Shown here: in pieces, positions 17,029 to 25,552 of the stretch | How positions within the stretch are numbered: the stretch's first letter is position 1 | How the letters are laid out: every line of letters begins with the position of its first letter | Source: an uncultured Faecalicoccus sp. | GTDB taxonomy: Bacteria; Bacillota_I; Bacilli_A; Erysipelotrichales; Erysipelotrichaceae | DNA: 48,476 nt | NCBI GenBank assembly: GCA_902497095.1 | Contig: CABVDD010000016.1 | Coordinates: forward strand, 1-48,476 | Direction: 5' to 3' | Translations under genes and position numbers: made by a program | Notes under the pieces: generated by a model | What the model was told of the DNA's origin: nothing | The model's input: the letters and a program-made list of their open reading frames with translations, nothing else | The model's database searches: none

Positions 17029-17267
17029 AGCTCCTTTATATCTGCTCATAATTTGTTAAATGAACTTTTTACAAAATTTAAAAGGAGGAATGAAAGAGTA
17101 TTATTAGGTAGGTCTGTTGCTTTAGTAGGTATTGTTTCTTTTACAACAACCGCACGTTTTGTTGTAGAAGCAATATCCGATTTTAATCCCTGTTTAGTGC
17201 CATAAGAAACATTTGGAATGAATCACAGACCGGTTATTGGCAATATTCATACTACAAAATAGGATAA
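17029..17267 (+). pseudogene. Probable frameshifted gene for a small secreted peptide
   Basis: A frame open from 17029 to the TAA at 17203 reads ...RRNERVLLGRSVALVGIVSF then TTTARFVVEAISDFNPCLVP, which looks like a basic-plus-hydrophobic export signal and mature start. In the next frame, 17187-17267 reads SLFSAIRNIWNESQTGYW then QYSYYKIG and stops just before the next gene. An AAAGGAGG site (17080-17087) is followed by ATG in a third frame that stops after five codons. One base change near 17093 and one near 17190 would give a single peptide of about 60 aa. The family is not recognised; a bacteriocin-like or secreted peptide is one possibility. Confidence 0.35.
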
Positions 17268-17270
17268 GAA

Positions 17271-17498
17271 ATGAGACGATTTAATTACATAAGAAGAATT
17301 CTTGAAGTTCTTTTAGTGGCGGTTTATGCTCTGTTTACTTTAAGTGATAATAAATTTATTTCAACTATCTCTTTATCAATTCTTTCTTTGGGATTTATTC
17401 TTTTGGAAAGAAATAATACTTCTAAAAAGATCTATTATGCATTGATTTGTGTATGGTTGATGGCTACAATGCTTATAATTTTTAAACAGTTTTATTGA
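17271..17498 (+). CDS. Small membrane protein
   Basis: 75 aa with a basic N terminus (MRRFNYIRR) and about three hydrophobic segments (residues 10-25, 30-45 and 54-71). Function is unknown. It starts 3 nt after the end of the broken peptide gene, with AGGA at 17261-17264 as a weak ribosome site. It may once have formed a pair with that peptide (for example peptide plus immunity or export partner), which is only inference from position. Confidence 0.55.
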   Translation: MRRFNYIRRILEVLLVAVYALFTLSDNKFISTISLSILSLGFILLERNNTSKKIYYALICVWLMATMLIIFKQFY

Positions 17499-17527
17499 AG
17501 AGGGAATTAAATAACCCTCTTTTTTAT
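17499..17527 (+). terminator. Terminator after the small membrane protein gene
   Basis: AGAGGG (17499-17504) pairs with CCCTCT (17515-17520), followed by TTTTTT. Confidence 0.75.
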
Positions 17528-17544
17528 CTGTGTAAAATTCATGA

Positions 17545-17550
17545 TATACT
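17545..17550 (+). promoter_or_regulatory. -10 element of the SGNH esterase gene
   Basis: TATACT lies 20 nt before the ATG at 17571. The corresponding -35 (TTTTAT, 17522-17527) is poor. An in-frame ATG at 17541 falls inside this promoter and is therefore not the start. Confidence 0.45.
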
Positions 17551-17570
17551 TTTACAAAGTGGAGGACATC

Positions 17571-18260
17571 ATGAAAAAACAAAGAATACGTATTCGAAAG
17601 AGTTTATATATAGTGTTGTGGACAGGCACCTTATTTAGTTTGGTTCTTTGTCTAGGTATTGTCTGTGGAATATTCACAAAAGAAAAGATTGTGACAAAAG
17701 AGGTGGAAAAAGAGATACAAGTAGTTCCTGATAACTATTTGTTTTTGGGAGATTCTTTAACCGATTATTTTGATTTAGAGACTTATTTTCCAAATCAACC
17801 GGTTGTAAATAGTGGTGTTGCCGGGAATACAACGGATCAAATTTTGGCGGCTATGAAAGAAAGAGTCTATGATTATAATCCATCAAAGGTTTTTCTCTTA
17901 ATTGGAACCAATGATTTAAAAAATGGAAAATCAGAAGATCAGATCGTAGAAAACATAGAAAAAATTGTTAAAGAGATTCAATCTAATCGCAAGGAAGCGA
18001 CTATTTTTATAGAGAGTTTGTATCCGGTCAATGCTTCTGTTGGCTTATCTGCAGGGACTCGATCGAATGAAACAATTCAAAGTATAAATAAGCAATTAAA
18101 GGAGTATTGTAAAGAAAATAAATTGGAATATATTGATATGTATTCCAAGCTTCAGGATGAACAAGGAAATTTGCAGGCACAATATACGATCGATGGACTT
18201 CATTTAAGTGATGCCGGTTATAAAGTTGTGAGTGAAGTCTTACAAGATTATTTGAAGTAG
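17571..18260 (+). CDS. Membrane-anchored SGNH/GDSL esterase
   Basis: 229 aa with one N-terminal anchor helix (residues 11-35) and an extracellular SGNH hydrolase domain. Block I is GDSLT with nucleophile S62, block II has N86 (SGVAGN), block III is GTND (N114) and block V is DGLH with D208 and H211. All catalytic residues are present. Such proteins usually remove acyl or acetyl groups from glycans or lipids at the cell surface. The next gene is O-antigen-ligase-like, so a cell-surface glycan is a plausible substrate. GGAGG precedes this ATG. Confidence 0.85.
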   Translation: MKKQRIRIRKSLYIVLWTGTLFSLVLCLGIVCGIFTKEKIVTKEVEKEIQVVPDNYLFLGDSLTDYFDLETYFPNQPVVNSGVAGNTTDQILAAMKERVYDYNPSKVFLLIGTNDLKNGKSEDQIVENIEKIVKEIQSNRKEATIFIESLYPVNASVGLSAGTRSNETIQSINKQLKEYCKENKLEYIDMYSKLQDEQGNLQAQYTIDGLHLSDAGYKVVSEVLQDYLK

Positions 18261-18275
18261 GATGAGGAAATCAAT

Positions 18276-19442
18276 ATGAATTTGATAAGAGTAAAAGAAG
18301 ATTTTCGTTCTTTCCATCATATGGATTGGATGTTGTTGATGATAACGGTGTCTTTATTTTTAACACAGTATGTTACGGCGGCTATACTGCTTGTGTTTTT
18401 AGGCTGGGAAGCTTATAAAAAAGAATTATGGGTTTCCATCAAGGAACAGCCTGGCGCCATTTGGATTTATTTATTTATCGGTATGGAGATCATCGTTTCC
18501 TTTTTCGCAAACAATTTGATTGGACTTGTCAATTCCTTAGGAATGCTTTTAGTGATGGGATTTGTCAGTGTCTATCGAAAACAAGTACACCCTAAGTTAT
18601 TTCATTATATGATCAACATCATGTTGATTGGATCCATTTTAGTAGGGATTTTCGCATTATTTCAATTTGCTGATTTTTCGGCACAGAAAGGGTATGACTT
18701 TTTTGAATTTCATATTCAAAACTCACCAAAGCGAAGAATCATGGCTACTTTTGATAATGCCAATTTATATGCGACAATGTTAGAGTTTTGGATCTTTTTT
18801 TGCGTCTATCGTTTTGTTCAGTATAAAGAGTGGACAAAAAAAATACTCTATGTAGCCATTGGACTTTTTAATTTTGGGTTGTTGTATCTAACAGGATGTC
18901 GTACTGCCTTATTACCGTTTGTAGTCATTGTTCCATTGTATTTCTTTTTGACAAGAGAAAAAATGTGGTTGTTCATATCTTTGGCTGGATTAGCCATTGG
19001 CATTGTATTAGTTGGTATGGAACCGGATCTAATTCCAAGAATTACAGATATGAGTACATTGGAATCTCGCTTTAAAATATGGAGATGTGCTTGGATGGGC
19101 ATTCAAAATTATCCTCTTTTTGGCTTAGGACCTCAATCGTATCATTTATATTATCAAATGTATAATGGACATAAAGCACCGCATGCCCATAATATTTATG
19201 TAGATTCTTTAGCTTCTTATGGAATCGTTGGAACGTTGGGGATCTTGTATTATGTATTTCGATATTTACTGCCGGAAATATGGAAAGTTCGAATCTATGA
19301 TAGAAAGCTTTTTGGCTTAATCGTGGGATGCATTCTTATCTTTTTGATTCACGGACTATTGGATGTGACAATGAATGTATTGGCTACTTCTATGGTATTT
19401 ATGATGGTTTTAAATGCAGGTGTTTTAGTGAAAAAAGATTGA
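18276..19442 (+). CDS. O-antigen ligase-like polytopic membrane protein
   Basis: 388 aa with about ten membrane helices and a large outer loop before the last helices. The loop contains the Wzy_C-type pattern: GLGPQSYHLYYQMYN and then HAHNIYVDSLASYGIVG. This is the region where O-antigen ligases and polymerases carry a key His. It likely polymerises or ligates a lipid-linked surface glycan. It follows the SGNH esterase by 15 nt with GAGGAAA as ribosome site, so the two are co-transcribed. The true acceptor in a Gram-positive host is unknown. Confidence 0.8.
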   Translation: MNLIRVKEDFRSFHHMDWMLLMITVSLFLTQYVTAAILLVFLGWEAYKKELWVSIKEQPGAIWIYLFIGMEIIVSFFANNLIGLVNSLGMLLVMGFVSVYRKQVHPKLFHYMINIMLIGSILVGIFALFQFADFSAQKGYDFFEFHIQNSPKRRIMATFDNANLYATMLEFWIFFCVYRFVQYKEWTKKILYVAIGLFNFGLLYLTGCRTALLPFVVIVPLYFFLTREKMWLFISLAGLAIGIVLVGMEPDLIPRITDMSTLESRFKIWRCAWMGIQNYPLFGLGPQSYHLYYQMYNGHKAPHAHNIYVDSLASYGIVGTLGILYYVFRYLLPEIWKVRIYDRKLFGLIVGCILIFLIHGLLDVTMNVLATSMVFMMVLNAGVLVKKD

Positions 19443-19506
19443 AAATTCAATTTGGATTATGGTAATGTAGTGATAAAGAAAACAGACAGTAGAAGGAGAT
19501 TTTTTA

Positions 19507-20712
19507 ATGCATTTTTCTCGATTCTTCGTCTGCTTTTTTTTGCTTATTTCTTTAACAGGATTTCGACAAGTTTCTTCTTATGAACAAGACATCAATGCTT
19601 TAGAACAACAGGCTATGCATTGTCAGGCACATCAATCTTCACAAGTTTCTTATTCTTTACAGAAAGTAAAAAAAGAAATCGTTCAAGATATGGAATCATT
19701 GTCTAAACAAGCAACTGTTGATGAAAAAAGGCTTCAAGAATTAAAAGAAGAAAAGAAAGCCACTCAGCTAAATTATGACTGTTTAAAAAGACAAATGATG
19801 CTTTATTTGGTACAAGAACAAAGAATGTATCCATATTGGATGGATGGTAAACTTTCCAACAAAGGCAATATGCTTCAAGATTTGTATGATCAATATAGAA
19901 ATCTTGAGAAAAACTGCAGTCAAAAAGAAGAAAAATTACTTCATTTACAACTAGAAATTCAAAATCTTCAAGAGTATGATAAGCGTGTTGATAAAGCGCA
20001 GGATGTACTAAAAGTGCGATTTAAGAGTACGGATGGTTATGGTACATCTTCACAGGAAAACCAAGATTCACAAAAGATGATTCAAGGCTTACAGAATCTT
20101 CCTGTATTTGGCTCTATTCATTCAGCCAAAAAGGATTCGCATTTTTCTTGTTTGGTACAGGATGCTTCTATAACTTCTACCAGTTTAGCATGGCATAAAG
20201 TATCAGATGACGGTTATGTTTCTGCCGGGACATGGACCTATCCTCATGGAGGTATGCATTTGGGTATGGATCTTGCGTTAGCATTGTATTCCAATATTTA
20301 TGCTCCGGCCAATGGCATCGTTTTATATGCCGATTCTTCTTATGATAGTAATGATGGCTATTTAGGTAATATGGAAGGGTGGCCTTATGGGGGAGGCAAT
20401 ACGCTTTGTCTTATTGTTTCGGTACAAGAAAAATTGTATGCGTTAACTTTTGCTCATTTATCCAATACGATTTATGTAACAGCAGGACAGCAATTTTCGC
20501 AAGGAGATGTACTTGCGCTATCAGGAAATAGTGGGAATAGTACGGGAGGACATACACATATTGAAGTTTTTGAGCTGCATGTTTCTTTAGAAGAAGCTGT
20601 TTCTTACTTTATGCAAGGGGCAGATTTTAGTTTTGGATGTGGCTGGGATGCAGCCAACACACAAAGTGCATGGGCCACTCGAGTTCGTCCGGAAGAAGTG
20701 ATTATGATATAG
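19507..20712 (+). CDS. Secreted M23 peptidase with N-terminal coiled coil (murein hydrolase)
   Basis: 401 aa. A signal peptide (about 1-25) precedes a long coiled coil (about 26-165) like that of EnvC/PcsB-type proteins, and then a LytM/M23 domain. Zinc ligands are H251 and D255 (HLGMD) and H351 in HTH (H349/H351), so it should be an active endopeptidase on peptidoglycan cross-links. The domain has an insertion (DSNDGYLGNMEGWPYGGG) between the ligand motifs. A GAAGGAG site precedes the ATG. It follows the O-antigen-ligase-like gene after 64 nt. Confidence 0.87.
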   Translation: MHFSRFFVCFFLLISLTGFRQVSSYEQDINALEQQAMHCQAHQSSQVSYSLQKVKKEIVQDMESLSKQATVDEKRLQELKEEKKATQLNYDCLKRQMMLYLVQEQRMYPYWMDGKLSNKGNMLQDLYDQYRNLEKNCSQKEEKLLHLQLEIQNLQEYDKRVDKAQDVLKVRFKSTDGYGTSSQENQDSQKMIQGLQNLPVFGSIHSAKKDSHFSCLVQDASITSTSLAWHKVSDDGYVSAGTWTYPHGGMHLGMDLALALYSNIYAPANGIVLYADSSYDSNDGYLGNMEGWPYGGGNTLCLIVSVQEKLYALTFAHLSNTIYVTAGQQFSQGDVLALSGNSGNSTGGHTHIEVFELHVSLEEAVSYFMQGADFSFGCGWDAANTQSAWATRVRPEEVIMI

Positions 20713-20719
20713 GTGAATT

Positions 20720-22054
20720 ATGAACGATTTATTTTTAGAACGCATGAAAAAAGATTTAAAAGAAGATTTTGCGACTTTTGAAAAGTCTTTGGAACAACCT
20801 ATGTATAAAGGGTTAAGCTATCATCCTAAAAAAATTACAGAAGATAAGCTAAAAGCTAATACACCGGTTTTAGATCACAGTCCTTTTTATTCTTATGGGT
20901 ACTATATTGATCGATCTTTAGGCAATCATCCTTATCATATTGCCGGTGCGTTCTATTTGCAGGAACCCAGTGCTTCTAGTGCTGTAACTGTATTAGATGT
21001 ACAACCAACAGATACTGTCTTAGATCTTTGTGCGGCCCCTGGTGGAAAATCAAGTCAAATCTTATCGCAGTTAACAGATGGCTTTTTAGTTACGAATGAA
21101 TATGATGGCAAGCGGGCCAGAGTTTTATTATCGAATTTGGAGAGAATGTCAGCACAGAATTTTTGTTTAACGCAAGGGGATACAAAGGTTGTTTGTGAAG
21201 AACTTGCTTCTTGTTTTGATAGAGTTTTAGTTGATGCGCCTTGTTCTGGTGAAGGAATGATGAAAAAACATGATGCTGCACAAGATAACTGGTCGTTAGA
21301 AAACGTACATCAGTGTGCCTTGCGGCAGGCATATATTTTGGATCAGGCTTATAAAGCACTAAAAAAAGGCGGATATATGGTATATTCGACATGTACATAT
21401 GCAAAAGAAGAAAATGAAGAAACAATTGCAGCCTTTTTAAAAAGACATCCGGATATGCGTCAGGTGGATCCAGAAGTTACATTTGGACAAAAAGGTTTTT
21501 CAACGCCAGGCATGGATGCCAATAAAGTCGTTCGTATTTTTCCAATGCAAAAAGGGGAAGGGCACTTTATTTGTAAGATGCAAAAGATGCAGGGAGATAT
21601 AAAAGAACTGCCTGTAAAAAAAGTTTCAAAAAAGGATCAAAACCTAGATTTTCTACATGAGTTTATCGTACATATTCCAAAATATGGTTATTGGAAAGAA
21701 AATGATCTGTATTGTATGGATCATCCGTTTTTGGAATTAAAGAAAACGCATTGTCTGCGACAAGGTATTTTTGCGGGAAGTAATATTAAAAAACGTTTTG
21801 AACCCGCACATGCTTTGTTTATGGCTTTTCCAAAAGAAAATTATAGGCAGAGCATAGAACTTGATTTAAAACAAATGGATGATGTAATGCATGGATTACA
21901 GATTCCTTATAAAAGCGAAAAGGGATATACTTGTTATTGTATTGATGGGATCCCGTTTGGTTTTGGTAAAAGTGACGGACAAAGGATCAATAATCGAATT
22001 CCTAAAGGTTTACGCTTGTTGCCAAAGAGTCATGTGACTAAAGGAGATTTTTGA
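20720..22054 (+). CDS. rsmF: rRNA cytosine-C5 methyltransferase (RsmF/NSUN type)
   Basis: 444 aa. The SAM-binding motif I is VLDLCAAPGGKSSQ (about 100-113). Catalytic Cys pair: C175 in DAPCSGEG (motif IV) and C225 in YSTCTY (motif VI), the arrangement of RNA m5C methyltransferases. The C-terminal half ends in a PUA-like RNA-binding segment with GIPFGFGKSDG and a final GLRLLPKSH. Length fits the RsmF/YebU group rather than RsmB, which has an N-terminal NusB-like domain. It starts 7 nt after the M23 gene and runs into yitT. Confidence 0.88.
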   Translation: MNDLFLERMKKDLKEDFATFEKSLEQPMYKGLSYHPKKITEDKLKANTPVLDHSPFYSYGYYIDRSLGNHPYHIAGAFYLQEPSASSAVTVLDVQPTDTVLDLCAAPGGKSSQILSQLTDGFLVTNEYDGKRARVLLSNLERMSAQNFCLTQGDTKVVCEELASCFDRVLVDAPCSGEGMMKKHDAAQDNWSLENVHQCALRQAYILDQAYKALKKGGYMVYSTCTYAKEENEETIAAFLKRHPDMRQVDPEVTFGQKGFSTPGMDANKVVRIFPMQKGEGHFICKMQKMQGDIKELPVKKVSKKDQNLDFLHEFIVHIPKYGYWKENDLYCMDHPFLELKKTHCLRQGIFAGSNIKKRFEPAHALFMAFPKENYRQSIELDLKQMDDVMHGLQIPYKSEKGYTCYCIDGIPFGFGKSDGQRINNRIPKGLRLLPKSHVTKGDF

Positions 22055-22056
22055 AA

Positions 22057-22914
22057 ATGAAAGATGAAGCTTTAAAATATGTAAAAGTAATAGTTGGAAG
22101 TATTTTATTTTCTTTGGGAATTTACTTTTTTATTACACCCAGCGGTTTAAACTCAGGAGGTGTGGTAGGTATTGCACAAATCTTGAATATCATATTACGC
22201 CCTATTAATCCTAATCCGGATTCTTTAGATTTAACCGGTATTATGAATATGCTTTTAAATGTGCCTTTATATATTTTGGCATTAAAATCAATTTCAAAAT
22301 CATTTTGTCTTCGAACTTTGATCAGTATCATAATTCAGATGATCACTTTATCTTTATTACCTTTACGTACTGAAGCAATTATGCCGGATATGCTTAGTAA
22401 TTGTGTATTTGGTGCTTTGATGAGTGGTGTTGGAGTAGGACTTTGCCTGCAAAGCAGCAGTTGTGCAGGAGGTATTGATATATTAGGTGTCTACTTTTCA
22501 AAGACGAAACCAAATTTTTCAGTAGGGAAATTATCTATTATCTTAAACTTTTTTGTGTTTGCGGTTTTTGCGTATATCGTAAACTTACAAAATGCTTTAT
22601 ATTCTATTATCTTTGTGGCAATCATGTATTTTGTAGGAGATAAAGTCCATTATCAAAACATCAATATGTCAGCGATGATTTTTACACAAAATGAGAATTT
22701 GAAAAATGAAATCATGCGAATTACTGGTCGTGGTGTCACTTGTTGGAAAGGACAAGGTGTATATACAGGACAAGATAAAGATATTTTGGTAGTCGCTTTA
22801 AATAAATATGAGATTCGACGATTAGAAAAAGCCATAAAAACGGTAGATCCACATGCCTTTATGATCTTAAGTGAAGGGCAAAAGATTTCGGGTGGATTTG
22901 AAAAGCGATTGTAA
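22057..22914 (+). CDS. YitT-family membrane protein
   Basis: 285 aa with five to six membrane helices (residues 1-195: DUF161-type repeats with the GGVVGIAQI and GGIDILGVYFSK signatures) and a C-terminal DUF2179 domain (about 205-285, TGRGVTCWKGQGVYTG). Function is unknown; members are widespread in Firmicutes. The start at 22057 lies 10 nt after AAAGGAG and 2 nt after the rsmF stop. A TTG at 22051 would be too close to the ribosome site. Confidence 0.85.
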   Translation: MKDEALKYVKVIVGSILFSLGIYFFITPSGLNSGGVVGIAQILNIILRPINPNPDSLDLTGIMNMLLNVPLYILALKSISKSFCLRTLISIIIQMITLSLLPLRTEAIMPDMLSNCVFGALMSGVGVGLCLQSSSCAGGIDILGVYFSKTKPNFSVGKLSIILNFFVFAVFAYIVNLQNALYSIIFVAIMYFVGDKVHYQNINMSAMIFTQNENLKNEIMRITGRGVTCWKGQGVYTGQDKDILVVALNKYEIRRLEKAIKTVDPHAFMILSEGQKISGGFEKRL

Positions 22915-22972
22915 AAAAAGAATCAGTACGACGAAAACAGAAAGTTTTCAGATACTGATTCTTTTATATTTT
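22913..22972. terminator. Bidirectional terminator
   Basis: AGAATCAGTA (22919-22928) pairs with TACTGATTCT (22953-22962), with an inner GAAAAC/GTTTTC hairpin. An A-run on the left and a TTTTATATTTTTT tract on the right allow use by the convergent yitT-type gene and the minus-strand gene at 22973. Confidence 0.85.
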
Positions 22973-23341
22973 TTAGGTAAGATTCGCAGATTTTTTTGTT
23001 ATATATTCCATAATTTTATTTGCTAGTTTTACATCTTCTTGAAATTCATCAGAATTATGAATTCGTGGTTCATTGGAAATATAAGCATAGATTTTTTCAT
23101 TGTTTTTTAAGCAGATTGCGATTCCAACATATGCTTTTCTGTTGATTGGTGAAAAATCATATTTGGTGACTAAAACTCTATGTTCTAATGGAAAAGGGTT
23201 TTGTTCATTATGATACTTTGCTTGTTCAAATATGACATTCATTTTTAAAACATCTGAATACTTAAATATACCTTTAGTTCCACATAAAATCTGAAATGTT
23301 TCATCGTCAAGTGCAATACATTTATATTTCTTCACTGACAT
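22973..23341 (-). CDS. Protein of unknown function
   Basis: 122 aa, cytoplasmic, mixed alpha/beta with no membrane segment or signal. Alternating beta-like stretches (HRVLVTKYDF, AYVGIAICL, KIYAYIS) end in an amphipathic helix (residues 103-117), which recalls small PH-like folds, but I do not recognise the family. The start at 23341 has GGAGGTGAG 5-8 nt upstream; an in-frame ATG at 23356 overlaps that site. Monocistronic. Confidence 0.65.
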   Translation of the reverse strand: MSVKKYKCIALDDETFQILCGTKGIFKYSDVLKMNVIFEQAKYHNEQNPFPLEHRVLVTKYDFSPINRKAYVGIAICLKNNEKIYAYISNEPRIHNSDEFQEDVKLANKIMEYITKKSANLT

Positions 23342-23449
23342 TTTGCTCACCTCCACTTGTTATAAATTTCAGTAAAGTCTTCTCTAAAATAATTATATTG
23401 TATTTTTATACTGATGTGAATGGATATTAGCATAAGGTTGCGCTCCTTT

Positions 23450-23478
23450 TTGTGTTTTGAAATCGTTCGTGTTAAGAT
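23450..23478 (+). promoter_or_regulatory. Promoter of the lipoprotein gene
   Basis: TTGTGT (23450-23455), a 17-bp spacer and TAAGAT (23473-23478) with an extended TG at 23470-23471. AAGGAG precedes the ATG at 23513. Confidence 0.5.
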
Positions 23479-23512
23479 GAATCTATAAAGTTATAAAGGA
23501 GTTGAAGATCCT

Positions 23513-24247
23513 ATGAAACGCAGACTGATCATTAGTTTATTACTTGGTGCTAGTTTATTGTTTGGTTGCTCATCGCCTTCTTTAAAATCCATTAAACTTT
23601 CTGTGGAAAATACAAAGAATATAGAAGTCGGTGATACCGTAGAAGTGAAAATAGAAACGGATCCTTCAGACTTTGAATTGGATAAAGAATCATTTCGTGT
23701 AACAAAAAAATCTGATCTGGCTTTAGAAGATAATACATTAATTGTTGTGCCACAAAAAGCAGGTGAATATCAAGTAACTGCCAGTCAAGATGATGTTACA
23801 AGCAATACATTGTCTTTTACTGTAAAAGAAAAGGATGAAGATTCCAAAGAAAATAAAGAGAATAAAAACACATCTTTGCAACAAGATACAGATAATCAAT
23901 CGCAAGATACAAATAATGTTGGAGAAGATACATCAAATGCAGATAGTTCTACATCCAACAATGCAATATCCTGGTCACAAAATGATCCATTAAGTGTTGA
24001 TGAGACCTTACAGTATGGACAACTTCTACAAAAAAGTGATCAGTCGATTTGGATACAGGGAGATTTACCACAGACTTTGACGAATGATGGTATGGTTTTA
24101 TATAATGATACACATTCTACTTTTATCTCTATAGAAGATCCAATGCATGTTATTGATTTTGGTGGTACAAAGACTATGATCGTTGGTAAGGTAAAACAAC
24201 AAGGTAGTAGTTATTGCATAGTTGTAGAAAAAGCCTATGCGCTGTAA
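23513..24247 (+). CDS. Lipoprotein with Ig-like domain
   Basis: 244 aa. The signal peptide ends in a lipobox LLFGC with lipidated Cys19. Residues about 25-115 look like a bacterial Ig-like (BIG2-type) domain (IEVGDTVEVKIETDP, AGEYQVTAS). A low-complexity Asp/Asn/Ser/Lys linker follows (about 115-155), and then a compact C-terminal beta domain (about 160-244) that may be OB-like. It would sit on the outer face of the membrane. Function is unknown. A hairpin right after the stop separates it from the DUF2130 gene. Confidence 0.8.
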   Translation: MKRRLIISLLLGASLLFGCSSPSLKSIKLSVENTKNIEVGDTVEVKIETDPSDFELDKESFRVTKKSDLALEDNTLIVVPQKAGEYQVTASQDDVTSNTLSFTVKEKDEDSKENKENKNTSLQQDTDNQSQDTNNVGEDTSNADSSTSNNAISWSQNDPLSVDETLQYGQLLQKSDQSIWIQGDLPQTLTNDGMVLYNDTHSTFISIEDPMHVIDFGGTKTMIVGKVKQQGSSYCIVVEKAYAL

Positions 24248-24275
24248 GCTGGTTTCGTAAGAAATCAGCTTTTTC
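24246..24275 (+). terminator. Terminator after the lipoprotein gene
   Basis: AAGCTGGTTTC (24246-24256) pairs with GAAATCAGCTT (24261-24271) around loop GTAA, followed by a short T-run. With only about five Ts it is probably partial, allowing read-through. Confidence 0.55.
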
Positions 24276-24289
24276 GAAAGGAGAATTTG

Positions 24290-25516
24290 ATGAAAGAAAT
24301 TAAATGTCCACATTGTCAAACCGTTTTTAAGATTGATGATGAAAGTTATTATGAGATTTTACAACAAATCAAAACAGAAGAATTCGATAAAGAAAGAGTG
24401 GTTTTAGAACAAAAATATGAAAGTGAATTACGTCTTCAAAAAGAAAAATGGAAGATGGAAATGGAAATGTTGAAACAAGATGCACGATCTAAAGAAAAAG
24501 ACTGGATGATGCAGGAAGAACGCTTGAAAAATAAGTTGATGCAGGAAAAAGAAAAAGAGATGCGGTCTATGCAGGAAAAAATAACAGACTTAGAAAATCA
24601 GATACAGCTTTCTAAAGCGCAGGCGGATTTGGAAAATGAAAAGAAGGCGCATCAATTTGAAAGAGAAAAAGAGGATATGGAAAGATCCAAACAAGAACTG
24701 ATCAACAAATATACTTTAGAATTAAAATCCAAGGATGAAATGATCGCATACTACAAAGATATGAAACTGCGTTTATCGACAAAAATGTTAGGTGAAACGC
24801 TGGAGCAGCATTGTGAAAATCAGTTTAATCAATTACGTGCTACTGGCTTTCAGAATTCTTATTTTGAAAAAGACAATGATGCATCTATGGGAAGCAAAGG
24901 CGATTACATCTTTAAAGAATTTGATGAAGAGGGCAACGAAATCATTTCCATTATGTTTGAAATGAAAAATGAAGCAGATCAAACGGCCACCAAAAAGACA
25001 AATGAATCTTTCTTGAAAGAATTGGATAAAGATCGAAATCAAAAACATTGTGAATATGCCGTATTGGTTTCTTTGTTGGAACCGGAAAGTGAATTGTATA
25101 ATAGTGGTATCGTAGATATGTCACATCGTTATGAAAAGATGTATGTGATTCGTCCGCAGTTTTTTATTCCAATGATAACGATCTTACGCAATGCAGCTTT
25201 AAAAAATGTACAAATTCGTAAGGAATTGGCAGCCGTTCGCGAGCAAAACATTGATATTACGCATTTTGAAGAAAAGATGATGGACTTCAAAGAAGGCTTT
25301 TTAAAGAATGTCGATTTAGCAAGTCGAAAATTTCAATCGGCTGTGGATGAAATTGATAAGACCATACTGCATCTACAAAAAGTCAGGGAGAATTTACTAG
25401 CCAGTGATAGACAATTACATATTGCCAATAAGAAGGTGGATAATCTTAGTATTCGCTCTTTGACATATAAAAATCCGACAATGCAGAAAATGTTTAAGGA
25501 CCAAAAACAAAAGTAG
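24290..25516 (+). CDS. DUF2130 protein (coiled coil plus nuclease-like core)
   Basis: 408 aa. An N-terminal CPHC zinc-knuckle (C6-C9) precedes a long charged coiled coil (about 25-160). The conserved core (about 165-310) contains SKGDYIF and, after a turn, IMFEMKN. A D followed by E-x-K in beta strands is the pattern of PD-(D/E)XK nucleases, so a nuclease-like role is possible (inference). AAGGAG lies 6 nt before this ATG; a TTG one codon earlier is less likely. The biological function of DUF2130 is not known to me. Confidence 0.8.
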   Translation: MKEIKCPHCQTVFKIDDESYYEILQQIKTEEFDKERVVLEQKYESELRLQKEKWKMEMEMLKQDARSKEKDWMMQEERLKNKLMQEKEKEMRSMQEKITDLENQIQLSKAQADLENEKKAHQFEREKEDMERSKQELINKYTLELKSKDEMIAYYKDMKLRLSTKMLGETLEQHCENQFNQLRATGFQNSYFEKDNDASMGSKGDYIFKEFDEEGNEIISIMFEMKNEADQTATKKTNESFLKELDKDRNQKHCEYAVLVSLLEPESELYNSGIVDMSHRYEKMYVIRPQFFIPMITILRNAALKNVQIRKELAAVREQNIDITHFEEKMMDFKEGFLKNVDLASRKFQSAVDEIDKTILHLQKVRENLLASDRQLHIANKKVDNLSIRSLTYKNPTMQKMFKDQKQK

Positions 25517-25519
25517 TGT

Positions 25520-25525
25520 TATACT
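25520..25525 (+). promoter_or_regulatory. Extended -10 upstream of the zinc-ribbon/SH3 gene
   Basis: TGTTATACT (TG 25517-25518, TATACT 25520-25525) lies just after the DUF2130 stop codon. The -35 would fall within the end of that gene and is weak. It may give separate expression of the next two genes. Confidence 0.4.
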
Positions 25526-25552
25526 GTTTTTAAGAAGAAGGGAAATGAAACT

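Noticed and set aside
23456..23471. cre site upstream of the lipoprotein gene
   Set aside because: TGAAATCGTTCGTG starts like a cre site but fails the conserved W and CA at its end.
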